From positions 1,648,501 to 1,712,500 of the forward strand of contig NZ_BQKC01000001.1 of the NCBI RefSeq assembly GCF_022834715.1: 64,000 nt of DNA, read 5' to 3'. Positions within the stretch are counted from its first letter, which is position 1; every line of letters starts with the position of its first letter. The notes beneath the pieces were generated by a model, which saw nothing but the letters and a program-made list of their open reading frames with translations, was not told the DNA's origin and searched no databases. Of this stretch, positions 7,629 to 15,919 are shown in pieces. Position numbers and translations under genes: made by a program. This stretch comes from Granulimonas faecalis. GTDB taxonomy: Bacteria; Actinomycetota; Coriobacteriia; Coriobacteriales; Atopobiaceae.

Positions 7629-8399
7629 ATGACCGACAACCGCGACGGCGCCGTGGTGCGCCTCTCCCACGGGCGCAAGGCCTTCGGCGACACCGAGGTG
7701 CTGCGCGACATCTCCCTCGAGGTGAACTCCGGCGACGTGCTGGCCGTGATCGGGCCGTCGGGGGGCGGCAAGTCCACGCTGCTGCGCTGCCTCACCCTGC
7801 TGGAGCACCTGGACGACGGGTCCCTGGCGTACGGGGACCTCGAGGTGGCCCGTGGGGAGGGCGGCCGCGCCGTGTACGCCAGGGCGCCGGAGCTCAAGGC
7901 CGCGCGGGAGCGGTTCGGCCTCGTGTTCCAGAACTTCAACCTGTTCCCCCACCGCACGGTGCTGCAGAACGTGGCCGACGCCCCGCAGGTGGTCAAGGGC
8001 GCGCCCCGCGGCGAGGCCGAGGCCCGGGCGCGGGAGCTCCTCGCCCAGATGGACCTGGCCGGCAAGGAGGACCTCGTGCCCTGCGAGCTCTCCGGCGGCC
8101 AGCAGCAGCGCGTTGCCATCGCCCGCGCCCTGGCCATGGACCCGCAGGTGCTCTACTTCGACGAGCCCACGAGCGCCCTGGACCCCGAGCTCACCCAGGG
8201 CGTGCTCCGCGCCATCCGCGAGCTGGCGGCCCGGCACATGACCATGGCGATCGTGACCCACGAGATGGCCTTCGCCCGCGACGTGGCCGACCGCGTCGTC
8301 TTCATGGACGGCGGCCGCGTGGTCGAGGAGGGCCCGGCCGAGCAGGTCATCGACCACCCGGCGGAGGAGCGCACGAGGGAGTTCCTGGCCAGCTACTGA
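7629..8399 (+). CDS. Polar amino-acid ABC transporter, ATP-binding protein
   Basis: 256 residues. Walker A is GPSGGGKST (about 44-52), Q-loop FQNFNLFPH (about 98-106), signature ELSGGQQQR (about 155-163), Walker B VLYFDEPTSALDP (about 175-187) and switch MAIVTHEM (about 210). All catalytic residues are intact. A small insertion (about 72-90, ending RAPELKAARE) between Walker A and the Q-loop is common in this HisP/GlnQ family. It hydrolyses ATP to drive the importer encoded just upstream. The gene ends the operon and is followed 1 bp later by a 51-bp dispersed repeat. Confidence 0.95.
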   Translation: MTDNRDGAVVRLSHGRKAFGDTEVLRDISLEVNSGDVLAVIGPSGGGKSTLLRCLTLLEHLDDGSLAYGDLEVARGEGGRAVYARAPELKAARERFGLVFQNFNLFPHRTVLQNVADAPQVVKGAPRGEAEARARELLAQMDLAGKEDLVPCELSGGQQQRVAIARALAMDPQVLYFDEPTSALDPELTQGVLRAIRELAARHMTMAIVTHEMAFARDVADRVVFMDGGRVVEEGPAEQVIDHPAEERTREFLASY

Positions 8400-8400
8400 C

Positions 8401-8451
8401 TGTCCCATCACCCGGACACTTTTGTCCCAGTGGTCGGGCACTTTTGTCCCA
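8401..8451. repeat. 51-bp GGACACTTTTGTCCCA element, copy 1
   Basis: Starts 2 bp after the importer stop codon. It holds two near-identical halves, each with CGG(A/G)CACTTTTGTCCCA. An inverted copy with three mismatches in 51 lies at 54626-54676, also just after a plus-strand gene. No protein is encoded. Confidence 0.75.
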
Positions 8452-8562
8452 ATCCTGCGCCCCCGAGAGACGCCGCGCCCGCGGGCGCGCCCGACTCTCG
8501 GAGCGCCAGCGGGCGCGGCGGCAAACCGGTCCCCGTCGGACATCAACAGAGAAATATGCGAA

Positions 8563-8591
8563 GTGACAGATGGGCCAGGCACCGCTGTCAC
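8563..8591. repeat. GTGACAG...CTGTCAC palindromic element, copy 1
   Basis: A 29-bp element bounded by GTGACAG and CTGTCAC with GGGCCAGGCACC inside. Relative to copies at 15522 and 17556 it is inverted, and the conserved flank TTCGCATATT is also present (as AATATGCGAA before it). It lies between the convergent importer and ilvE genes. The rest of the 8452-8623 gap shows no gene. Confidence 0.75.
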
Positions 8592-8623
8592 GCCCGGCGG
8601 CGCGGCGGGGCCCCTGCCGCCCC

Positions 8624-9661
8624 CTACTCCACCGGGATCCGCACGATCCAGCCTTCGGGCGCCTCCACGGTGCCGGCCTGGATGCCGGTGAGGGTGTCGC
8701 GGAGCCTGGTCATGACGGGGCCCATCTCGTCGGCGCCGCCGTTGAACACCACCTCGTGGTCGCCGGCGACGATGCGGCCCACGGGGCTGATCACCGCGGC
8801 GGTGCCGCAGAGGCCGCACTCCACAAAGCCGTCCACCTCGTCAAAGCGCACCGGGCGCTCCACGACCTCCATGCCGAGCATGTCCCGGGCCACGGAGACG
8901 AGGCTGCGGCGGGTGATGGAGGGCAGGATGGAGTCCGTGGCGGACTGGGGCACCACGAGGCGACCCTCCCCGTCCACGAACAACACGTTGGCGCCGCCGG
9001 TCTCCTCCACGTAGGTGCGGGTGGCGGAGTCGAGGTAGAGGTTCTCCGAGAAGCCCCTCTCGTGGGCCTTCTCGTAGGGGTAGAGGCTCATGGCGTAGTT
9101 GAGGCCGGCCTTGATGTTGCCGGTGCCGTGGGGCGCGGCGCGGTCGTACTCGGACACGCAGATGGTGATGGGCTTCACACCGCCCTTGAAGTAGGGGCCC
9201 ACGGGCGTCACGAGGATGCGGAACTGGTACCTGTCGGCGGGGCGAACGCCGATGACCTCGCCGGTGGCGAACATCACGGGGCGCACGTAGAGCGTGGCGC
9301 CGGAGCCGAAGGGAGGCACCCAGGCGGCGTTGGCGGCCACGACCTGCCTCACGGCGTCCACGAAGCGGTCCTCGGGAAACGGCGGCATGACGAGGCGCTC
9401 GGCCGAGTCGGCCATGCGGCGGGCGTTGAGGTCGGGGCGGAAGCACACGATGGAGCCGTCCTCGGTGGTGTAGGCCTTGAGGCCCTCGAAGCACTCCTGG
9501 CAGTAGTGAAGGATGCCCGCGCACTCCGAGAGCGTGACGGTGTGGTCGGCGGTGAGCCCGCCCTCGCCCCAGGCGCCGTTCTCGTAGTCGCAGACATAGC
9601 TGTAGTCGCAGGGCTGGTAGCTGAAGGTGAGCTCGCCCCAGTCGATGTCCTTCTTCTCCAT
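8624..9661 (-). CDS. ilvE: Branched-chain amino-acid aminotransferase
   Basis: 345 residues, fold type IV PLP enzyme. It transfers amino groups between Leu/Ile/Val and 2-oxoglutarate, the last step of branched-chain amino-acid synthesis or the first of their breakdown. Key parts are YCQECFEGLKAY (about 54-65), FRPDLNARRM (about 73-82), ATLYVRPVMFATG (about 122-134), and GNIKAGLNYA (about 180-189) with the PLP-binding Lys. YVEETGGANVLFV (about 219-231) and STRRSLVS-like PSITRRSLVSVARD (about 249-262) complete the cofactor site. The ATG at 9661 follows AGGACC-type sequence; a longer frame has no family match. It is monocistronic and converges with the importer operon. Confidence 0.95.
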   Translation of the reverse strand: MEKKDIDWGELTFSYQPCDYSYVCDYENGAWGEGGLTADHTVTLSECAGILHYCQECFEGLKAYTTEDGSIVCFRPDLNARRMADSAERLVMPPFPEDRFVDAVRQVVAANAAWVPPFGSGATLYVRPVMFATGEVIGVRPADRYQFRILVTPVGPYFKGGVKPITICVSEYDRAAPHGTGNIKAGLNYAMSLYPYEKAHERGFSENLYLDSATRTYVEETGGANVLFVDGEGRLVVPQSATDSILPSITRRSLVSVARDMLGMEVVERPVRFDEVDGFVECGLCGTAAVISPVGRIVAGDHEVVFNGGADEMGPVMTRLRDTLTGIQAGTVEAPEGWIVRIPVE

Positions 9662-9828
9662 GGCAGGTCCTCTCGTTTGCCGGCTTCGGGCCATTCTACG
9701 GCGCCGAGCCGCCCCCCGACGGGCCCCGTCACAGAGGCGCAACCATGGCCTCGGCCGCAATGGGGGGACCATGGCCCCGGTCGCTATACTAGCCCCGTGC
9801 CACCAGACGCCCGGCAGCAGGGAGGACC

Positions 9829-10866
9829 ATGCGCAGCTTCAAGAACGACTACTCCGAGGGGGCCGCCCCCGAGATCCTGGCGGCCCTCGTGGACACCAAC
9901 GGCGAGCAGACCGTGGGCTACACCGAGGGCGACCCCCACACCGAGCGGGCCCGGGCCCTCATCCGCGAGGCCTGCGGCCAGCCCGACGCCGCGGTGGAGT
10001 TCTGCGTCGGCGGCACCAGCGCCAACCTCATCTGCGTGGCAGGCATGCTCCGTGATTTCGAGGGGGTCGTCTGCACCCCCGACGCCCATATCAACACCCA
10101 CGAGACCGGGGCCGTCGGGGCCTGCGGGCGCACGGTGCTCCCCACCCACGACGGGGACGGATTCCTCTCGGTTGAGGAGGCCGAGCGCGTCTGGGGGTTC
10201 CAGACCAGCTGCGGGCGCCACATGACCCGGCCGACCCTGGTCTACATCACCGACTCCACCGAGTTCGGAGGGGTGTGGGACCGCAGGCGCTTCGACGAGG
10301 TCTGCGACTGGGCCGAGGGGCACGGCTGCAAGGTCTATGTGGACGGTGCCCGTCTGGGGGCTGCCCTGGAGTCGCCCGCCAACGACCTGTCGCTGGGCCA
10401 CATGGCCAGCCGGGCCGACGCCTTCAGCATCGGGGGCACCAAAAACGGCATGCTCTTCGGCGAGGCCGTGGTGATCCGCGACCCCGACCTGCGGCGGGAC
10501 TTCCCCTACCTGCAGAAGATGCGCGGCGGCCTCATGGCCAAGGGACGCCTCCTGGGGGTGCAGTTCGAAGCCGCCTTCGAGGACGGCCTCTACTGGCGCC
10601 TGGCCCGACACGCCGACGAGTGCGCCCTCGCCCTGCGCGACGGCCTGATGGCCGCCGGCTACGAGCCCTACCTGCGAAGCGACACCAACCAGCAGTTCTT
10701 CACCGTGGATGCCGGGCTCGCCCGTGCCCTCGAGGACGCCTGCGGCTGCGAGATCTTCCTCACCCTGCCCGACGGCCGCCAGGTGGTGCGCTTCGTGTGC
10801 TCCTGGGCCACCGAGACGGCCGACGTGGCGGAGCTCGTCGCCTTCTGCTCCGAGATGCCCCGGTGA
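9829..10866 (+). CDS. Threonine aldolase / beta-eliminating lyase family PLP enzyme
   Basis: 345 residues. It most resembles low-specificity L-threonine aldolase, which splits threonine or allo-threonine into glycine and acetaldehyde. The N-terminus (FKNDYSEGAAPEILAAL) and GGTSANLICVAGML (about 65-78) are typical. HINTHETGAVGACG (about 87-100) matches the segment with the PLP-stacking His. YVDGARLGAALES (about 172-184) carries the PLP Asp-Gly-Ala-Arg, and FSIGGTKNGMLFGEAVV (about 201-217) the Schiff-base Lys. A GGAGGACC site precedes the ATG. The stop overlaps the GTG of an EamA exporter (GTGA), so the two are coupled; the exporter may handle a related amino acid. Confidence 0.88.
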   Translation: MRSFKNDYSEGAAPEILAALVDTNGEQTVGYTEGDPHTERARALIREACGQPDAAVEFCVGGTSANLICVAGMLRDFEGVVCTPDAHINTHETGAVGACGRTVLPTHDGDGFLSVEEAERVWGFQTSCGRHMTRPTLVYITDSTEFGGVWDRRRFDEVCDWAEGHGCKVYVDGARLGAALESPANDLSLGHMASRADAFSIGGTKNGMLFGEAVVIRDPDLRRDFPYLQKMRGGLMAKGRLLGVQFEAAFEDGLYWRLARHADECALALRDGLMAAGYEPYLRSDTNQQFFTVDAGLARALEDACGCEIFLTLPDGRQVVRFVCSWATETADVAELVAFCSEMPR

Positions 10867-11804
10867 GCGCCTCGGGCAGAGGGGCCGGCGGGTTCCTCGG
10901 CACCCGCCCGGGCCTGGCGGTCGGGGCCCTCGTCTGCTGCCTTCTCTGGGGAAGCGCCGTGCCCGGGGTCTCCCTGGGCTACGGCCTCTTTGGCATCGGG
11001 AGCGGCGACGCCGGGGGCCAGATGCTCTTCGCGGGCGTGCGCTTCTTCCTGGCGGGCGCCTGCATCCTGGCCTTCCGCTGGGCCCAGGCTGGGGTCCCTC
11101 CCCTGCTCGACCGCGCCGGCGCCCACAGCGCCGCCAAGCTCTGCCTCACCTGGACCGTGGGGCAGTACACCTGCTACTACCTGGGGCTCGCCCACGCCAC
11201 CGGGGTGTCGGCCTCGCTCATCCAGGGGCTCGAGGTCTTTGTGGCGCTGGTGGTGGGGGCCTGCGTGTTCCACACCGAGGCCCTGACCGGGCGCAAGGTG
11301 GCCGGGTCCCTCGCCGGCGTGGCCGGCCTCGCCCTCTTCAACTGGGGCGGCGCCATGGGCTTCTCCCTCAGCGGGGAGGGGCTGCTCGCCCTCGCCACCG
11401 TGTTCGCCGCCGTGGCGAGCGTCCTGGCCTCCCGCTACTCCCGCGAGAGCGACCCGGTGCTTCTCGCCGGATGGCAGTTCGTCATGGGAGGGGCCGCCCT
11501 CGCCGCCCTCGGCTGGGCCCTCGGCGGCCGCCTGCCGCCCACCGGCGCCGGCGCCTGGGCCGTCCTGGCATGGCTCGTGGCCGTCTCGGCCGTGGCCTAC
11601 ACCGTCTGGAGCGTCCTTCTGGCATCGCACCCGGTAAGCTCCGTGGTGGCCTACAGCTTCACCCTGCCGCTTTTCGGCGTGGTCATATCCCTTCTGACCC
11701 TGGGCGACCAGGGGCACCCCCTGGGTGCGGCGGCCCTGGCCTCGATCGCCGTGGTGTGCCTGGGCATCTGGCTCGTGGAGACCCCCGCCAAGGGTCGGCG
11801 CTGA
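10863..11804 (+). CDS. EamA/DMT-superfamily exporter
   Basis: 313 residues with about ten hydrophobic helices in two EamA repeats (about 15-150 and 165-305). LLWGSAVPGVSLGYGLF near residue 22 and the second-repeat SAVAYTVWSVLLASHPVSSVVAYSFTLPLFGV region near 240-270 are typical of drug/metabolite transporters. I place the start at GTG 10863, which overlaps the threonine aldolase stop. The family exports amino acids or other small metabolites, and the coupling hints at a threonine- or glycine-related substrate. That link is inference only. Confidence 0.87.
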   Translation: MSASGRGAGGFLGTRPGLAVGALVCCLLWGSAVPGVSLGYGLFGIGSGDAGGQMLFAGVRFFLAGACILAFRWAQAGVPPLLDRAGAHSAAKLCLTWTVGQYTCYYLGLAHATGVSASLIQGLEVFVALVVGACVFHTEALTGRKVAGSLAGVAGLALFNWGGAMGFSLSGEGLLALATVFAAVASVLASRYSRESDPVLLAGWQFVMGGAALAALGWALGGRLPPTGAGAWAVLAWLVAVSAVAYTVWSVLLASHPVSSVVAYSFTLPLFGVVISLLTLGDQGHPLGAAALASIAVVCLGIWLVETPAKGRR

Positions 11805-11862
11805 CCCCGGGGCCTATGATGGGAGGTCGCAACCGCACGTCCCCTTCCATCCGAGGAGTCCC

Positions 11863-12786
11863 ATGGAACCGCGCCTGTTCACCCTTTCCTCCCCCTTCGA
11901 CGGCCTTGGGCTCTCCTGCGCCGAGACCGTGCCCGAGGGACGCCCAAAAGGCCTCGTCCAGATCTCCCACGGCATGGAGGAGCACAAGGAGCGCTACTAC
12001 CCCTTCATGGGATGGCTGGCCGACCACGGGTTCGCCTCCGTGATCCACGACCACCGGGGCCACGGGGCGTCCGTGGCGAGCAGCGAGGACCTCGGGTTCT
12101 TTGGGGACGAGACGGGCCGGGCCATCGTCGGCGACCTCCTCTGCGTCCAGGAGCACTTCGAGGCGGCCCACCCGGGGCTCCCCCTGGTGCTGTTCGGCCA
12201 CTCCATGGGGTCGCTCGTGGTGAGGAGCCTGATCAAGGACTCCGACGACGCCGTCGACGGCCTCGTGGTGTGCGGGGCCCCGGGGGACAACCCAGGCAAG
12301 GACGCCGCCATGGTGCTGGTGAACGCCCTCTCCATGGTCAAGGGGCCCCGGGCCAAGTCGCCCCTCGTGAACAGCCTGGTCTTCGGGGGCTACGGCAAGG
12401 GGCTCCCCGGCGAGCACCCCCTGCGTTGGCTCTCCGCCAACGAGCGGAACGTGCGGGCCTACGACGAGGACGACCTCTGCGGCTTCGTGTTCACCCTCAA
12501 CGGCTACAAGAACCTGCTCTCCCTCGTGCGCGACGTCTACGACATCCACGGTTGGGCCGTCAGCCGCCCGGACCTGCCCATCCTGTTCATCGCCGGCGCC
12601 GACGACCCCGTCACCTTGGGCGAGAAGGCCTGGAACGACGCCCAGGGATTCCTGCGCGACCGCGGCTACCGCAACGTGTCGGGCAAGCTCTACCCCGGCA
12701 TGCGCCACGAGATCCTCAACGAGGAGGGGGCCCAGGAGGTGTTCGACGACGTCCTGACCTTCGTCGAGGAGGCCTGCGGCGTGTAG
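11863..12786 (+). CDS. Alpha/beta hydrolase, monoacylglycerol lipase-like
   Basis: 307 residues. The fold is intact: QISHGMEEHKERYY (oxyanion region, about 31-44), DHRGHGAS (about 61-68), nucleophile elbow LFGHSMGSLVV (about 105-115, Ser109), and the acid/His pair probably in FIAGADDPVT (about 241-250) and GMRHEILNE (about 281-289). The HGxxEH and DHRGHGxS motifs are shared with monoacylglycerol lipases and lysophospholipases (Hydrolase_4). No signal peptide is seen, so it is likely cytoplasmic. GAGGAG precedes the ATG. Lipid-ester substrate is likely but not proven. Confidence 0.88.
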   Translation: MEPRLFTLSSPFDGLGLSCAETVPEGRPKGLVQISHGMEEHKERYYPFMGWLADHGFASVIHDHRGHGASVASSEDLGFFGDETGRAIVGDLLCVQEHFEAAHPGLPLVLFGHSMGSLVVRSLIKDSDDAVDGLVVCGAPGDNPGKDAAMVLVNALSMVKGPRAKSPLVNSLVFGGYGKGLPGEHPLRWLSANERNVRAYDEDDLCGFVFTLNGYKNLLSLVRDVYDIHGWAVSRPDLPILFIAGADDPVTLGEKAWNDAQGFLRDRGYRNVSGKLYPGMRHEILNEEGAQEVFDDVLTFVEEACGV

Positions 12787-12844
12787 CAGACCGCCACAGG
12801 TTTTTGAAATGGGACCCTTGGTGGTATCGGCCTTACAAAAAGGG

Positions 12845-12872
12845 TTCACAAATGAAAATCGCACTGTAAAAT
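12845..12872 (+). promoter_or_regulatory. Promoter upstream of the zinc-ribbon/kinase pair
   Basis: TTCACA (12845-12850) and TAAAAT (12867-12872) are separated by 16 bp in an unusually AT-rich stretch, 47 bp upstream of the zinc-ribbon gene start. Confidence 0.5.
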
Positions 12873-12918
12873 GGGGCCACTGACATACCTGTCCGCACCC
12901 TATGGGAAGAGGCACCCC

Positions 12919-13179
12919 ATGAAGTGCATCAACTGCGGCCACGACGTCTCCGACCAAACGGGCTTCTGTCCCACCTGCGGGTCCGAGCTGCGCTTCGACT
13001 TCTCCCTGCACCGCCACCCCATCCAGCCCGACCTCGACACCCCGGCCCCGAGCGGCGAGGCCTGCGCCTTCGACCGCACGGCCGACCGGGCCCTCATGAA
13101 GCGCGGCATCCGCATCGCCAACATGGTGTGGGCCGCCCTGGTGGTGTTTGCCGCCGTATGCCTGCTCATCCTGCTGTGA
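12919..13179 (+). CDS. Small zinc-ribbon membrane protein
   Basis: 86 residues. The N-terminus MKCINCGHDVSDQTGFCPTC holds two Cys-x2-Cys knuckles (Cys3, 6, 17, 20), a typical double-Cys zinc ribbon. A polar linker follows, and a single membrane helix (about 65-86, IANMVWAALVVFAAVCLLILL) ends the protein. The architecture suggests a tail-anchored cytoplasmic zinc ribbon; function is unknown. I chose ATG 12919, next to the ribbon, over an upstream ATG at 12871 that sits in the promoter. The stop overlaps the GTG of the next gene (GTGA). Confidence 0.75.
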   Translation: MKCINCGHDVSDQTGFCPTCGSELRFDFSLHRHPIQPDLDTPAPSGEACAFDRTADRALMKRGIRIANMVWAALVVFAAVCLLILL

Positions 13180-13862
13180 GCCGCACCGTCCCTGCCGAGA
13201 CCTTCCACCTCACGGTCAACGGGCTGCCCCAGGCGGCCCGTTTTGCCAAGGAGGACATCGACGGCGCCCTCAGGCCCCTGGCCCACCGCATCCTCCTGGC
13301 CGGCCCCGGCCCCGTGCTCGTGGCCGGGCCGCCGGGGTCGGGCAAGACGACGGTGGCCCTGGTGCTCGAGGAGCTCTGCAAGGCGGAGGGAAAGAGGGTC
13401 CCCGCCCTGTCCATGGACGGCTTTCACCGGTCCAACGCCTGGCTTGAGACCCATGGGCTCCTGAGGCGCAAGGGGGCACCGGAGACCTACGACTTCCCTG
13501 GCCTCCGCCGTGCCCTCATCCATCCCGACCCCTGGCCCGTGTATTCCCGGGTTGCCCACGACGTGGTGGGAGACACCGTGGCCGTGACCTGCCCCACCTA
13601 CATCGTGGAAGGCAACTACCTGCTCCTCGACGAGGAGCCTTGGCGTGGCCTGGCGCCCCTCTCCCCCCTCACCGTGTGGGTTGAGGTGGACCCGGCCCTC
13701 CTCAGGGAGCGCCTGGTGGGCCGCAAGGTGGCAGGGGGCATGGCCCGCCCGGACGCCGAGCGGTTCTTCGAGGCGTCAGACTCCCTCAACGTGCGCCGAT
13801 GCCTGGAGCGGCGACTGCCCGCAGACGTCGAGCTGCGGCTCACGCCCGCCGAGGAGCTCTAG
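13176..13862 (+). CDS. P-loop nucleoside/sugar kinase family protein (uridine kinase-like)
   Basis: 228 residues from a GTG overlapping the preceding stop. Walker A is GPPGSGKTT (about 50-58). DGFHRSNAWL (about 79-88) and RKGAPETYDFPGL (about 96-108) are hallmark segments of the uridine kinase/pantothenate kinase-like family (YggC/FrcK type). IVEGNYLLLDEEPW (about 146-159) matches the Walker B-like region, and RLVGRKVAGGM (about 180-190) the lid. It should phosphorylate a small alcohol such as a nucleoside, sugar or vitamin; the substrate is unknown. Its stop overlaps the convergent HAD phosphatase stop by 3 bp. Confidence 0.8.
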   Translation: MSRTVPAETFHLTVNGLPQAARFAKEDIDGALRPLAHRILLAGPGPVLVAGPPGSGKTTVALVLEELCKAEGKRVPALSMDGFHRSNAWLETHGLLRRKGAPETYDFPGLRRALIHPDPWPVYSRVAHDVVGDTVAVTCPTYIVEGNYLLLDEEPWRGLAPLSPLTVWVEVDPALLRERLVGRKVAGGMARPDAERFFEASDSLNVRRCLERRLPADVELRLTPAEEL

Positions 13863-14503
13863 AGCCCCAGGTCGAGGGGCCAGGCGGCCAGCGTCTCGTC
13901 GGCCGCGGAGGTGTCCTGCCGGATCTGCGAGCCGGTGAAGGCCACGACGTGGAGGCCGGCGGCCTTGGCGCTCGCGATGCCCACCGGGGAGTCGTCCACA
14001 GCGATAGCGTGGGAGGCGTCCACCCCCAGGAACGACAGGGCCAGCAGGTACGGGTCGGGTGCCGGCTTGCGGCGCTCCACCATGTCGCCGCCCACCATGG
14101 CGTCGAAGCAGTCCATGGCGCCGATGCGCGACAGGCCGTAGGCGAGGTCGCAGGCGGCCGTGGTGGAGACGACGGCACACTTGACGCCGGCGGCCCTGAG
14201 CGAGCGGACGCACTCGAAGGCCCCGGGGAAGACCGCGATGTCCATGGAGCGGTAGATCTGGGAGCTGGGGCGGCGCCGGGCCTCGAAGTTCTCGGCCGTC
14301 AGGTCGGGGCGCCCGTGGTTGGCGAGGATGGCCTCGACGGACGCCTTGCCGTCGGTGCCGCAGACGGTGTGGGCCTCCTCCAGCGGCACGTCGAGCCCGA
14401 GGGACCGGTAGGCCTCGAGGTCGAGCTCGATGCCGAGGGGCTCGGTGTCGGCCAAGGTGCCGTCGAAGTCGAAGCAGACGGCCTCGATGGTCTCAGGACG
14501 CAT
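13859..14503 (-). CDS. HAD-superfamily hydrolase, beta-phosphoglucomutase/phosphatase type
   Basis: 214 residues. Motif I is CFDFDGTLADTE (about 9-20) with the catalytic Asp pair, motif II is CAVVSTT (about 107-113), and motif III with IV is RKPAPDPYLLAL (about 142-153) and AIAVDDSPVGIASAKAAG (about 165-182). The four-helix cap sits between motifs I and II (subclass IA). These enzymes dephosphorylate or isomerise sugar phosphates. I start at ATG 14503, which overlaps the end of the upstream EamA gene by 11 bp, so the two are coupled. A longer frame from 14545 lies inside that gene. Confidence 0.85.
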   Translation of the reverse strand: MRPETIEAVCFDFDGTLADTEPLGIELDLEAYRSLGLDVPLEEAHTVCGTDGKASVEAILANHGRPDLTAENFEARRRPSSQIYRSMDIAVFPGAFECVRSLRAAGVKCAVVSTTAACDLAYGLSRIGAMDCFDAMVGGDMVERRKPAPDPYLLALSFLGVDASHAIAVDDSPVGIASAKAAGLHVVAFTGSQIRQDTSAADETLAAWPLDLGL

Positions 14504-15455
14504 GGTTCCTCCCAGGGGTCTCGGGTTGCTCGGGTTGCTCGGCACCCTTGGCCCGGCGCTCGCGGTACCAGGGCCAGCCGTTGGAGATGAGCACGGCGGT
14601 GAATATCAGGGCGAAGCCGAGGGTCAGGCGCCCCGACAGAATCTCGTGGCCGGCCACGACGGAGAAGAGGACGCCCGCCGGCGACTCCAGGCAGGCGAGG
14701 AGCGAGCCCTCCGCCGGCGGCACACGGGTGAAGGCGTAGTTCATGGCGGCGAGGCTCACGAACGAGCACACGACGCCGAAGTAGACGAGCTGCAGGACCA
14801 GCGGCGGCGTGAAGGTGGCCGGCGACGGGACGGGCTCGAAGACCGCGAGCAGCGCCGACAGGCCGAACATGGCGATGAACTGCCAGGCCGTGAGGGCCCA
14901 GATGTCGAGCTCGCCGCCGCAGCGCGCCACCTCGACGAACTGCAGGGCGAAGAGCAGGGCGCACACCACGGTGAGGACGTCGCCGAAGTTGACGAGGCCA
15001 CCGCCGTCGAGCCCCACGAAGCCGAGGCCTGCCAGGCACACGGCGGCCGCCGCGAGGTCCCAGCGGTGGGGTCGGCCCATGCCCATGGCCCAGGCGATGA
15101 AGGGGACCATGACGACGTAGCTGCCGGTGATGAAGGCGCTCTTGCCGGGGGTGGTCATGGTGAGGCCCACGGTCTGCACCGCGTAGCCGCCCCACTCCCA
15201 CAGGCCGAGAAGCAGCCCGACGCCGATGGTGCGGCGGTCGAGGTGCGCGCGGACGTTCTTGGAGAAGACGACGAGCATGAGGACGGCGGCCATGCCGAAG
15301 CGGATGGCGAGGAGCCAGAAGACCGGCAGCGACTTGGTGGCGTCCTTCATCATGAACGCCGATGACCCCCAGATGACGGCACAGGCCACGAGCATGAGCT
15401 TGGCCGCCGTCGGCGACGAGACGGCGCGACGGAAGAAGCCTGCGGGTAGGGCCAT
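14493..15455 (-). CDS. EamA/DMT-superfamily transporter
   Basis: 320 residues, ten predicted helices in two EamA repeats. LVACAVIWGSSAFMMKDA (about 20-37), TTPGKSAFITGSYVVMVPF (about 99-117) and the second-half APAEGSLLACLESPAGVLFSV-like region near 255-275 are family features. The tail is hydrophilic (WYRERRAKGAEQPEQPETPG). It is a probable exporter of small metabolites and differs from the one at 10863. The start at ATG 15455 is preceded by AAGGAGGACC. It is followed by the coupled HAD phosphatase gene. Confidence 0.87.
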   Translation of the reverse strand: MALPAGFFRRAVSSPTAAKLMLVACAVIWGSSAFMMKDATKSLPVFWLLAIRFGMAAVLMLVVFSKNVRAHLDRRTIGVGLLLGLWEWGGYAVQTVGLTMTTPGKSAFITGSYVVMVPFIAWAMGMGRPHRWDLAAAAVCLAGLGFVGLDGGGLVNFGDVLTVVCALLFALQFVEVARCGGELDIWALTAWQFIAMFGLSALLAVFEPVPSPATFTPPLVLQLVYFGVVCSFVSLAAMNYAFTRVPPAEGSLLACLESPAGVLFSVVAGHEILSGRLTLGFALIFTAVLISNGWPWYRERRAKGAEQPEQPETPGRNHAS

Positions 15456-15521
15456 GGTCCTCCTTGTACATGGGGTGCGAGGTCGACGTCCCAGTATAGC
15501 GGGGACCCGCGACGACACGGC

Positions 15522-15550
15522 GTGACAGAGGTGCCTGGCCCATCTGTCAC
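15522..15550. repeat. GTGACAG...CTGTCAC palindromic element, copy 2
   Basis: Same 29-bp element as at 8563, in the opposite orientation, followed by TTCGCATGTTGC and then GCTGATGTG. It lies about 67 bp upstream of the EamA gene start. The rest of 15551-15919 holds no convincing gene, only the inverted-repeat element at 15799-15874. Confidence 0.75.
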
Positions 15551-15798
15551 TTCGCATGTTGCGATGCTGATGTGCTGGGCGGGCGCGTGCGTGGTAGGCA
15601 GCATGTGCGAGGTGGGCGGGTGGGAGCGGGACGCACCCGCCCCGCCCGCTGCAGCGACGGACGCGAAAGGCGTAAGCGCCGCGAATGCACCGGGCGGCGA
15701 CACGAGAGCCACGATGCGCAACGCCACTGGCACGAAGGCCCCTCAAGATTTGGCACGAGAGGTCCTCGATACGCGATAAGCCTGGCACCGACAGCCGT

Positions 15799-15874
15799 CA
15801 GTGCGCGATTTGAGGCCCGAGAAGCCCGTTTTCCGCGCAATGGCGGTGCTTGATGCCAGCGGAACCGCGCACTG
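15799..15874. repeat. Possible structured element closed by a 9-bp inverted repeat
   Basis: CAGTGCGCG (15799-15807) and CGCGCACTG (15866-15874) are exact complements 58 bp apart. Between them lie smaller potential stems such as CCGC/GCGG around GCAAT. The whole could fold as a multi-branched RNA of 76 nt or be another dispersed repeat. No tRNA features (T-loop, anticodon arm) are present. Confidence 0.4.
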
Positions 15875-15919
15875 AAGGCCCTTCGCGCAAAACCGCGCGC
15901 CACGCCGCCCCCGCAACCC

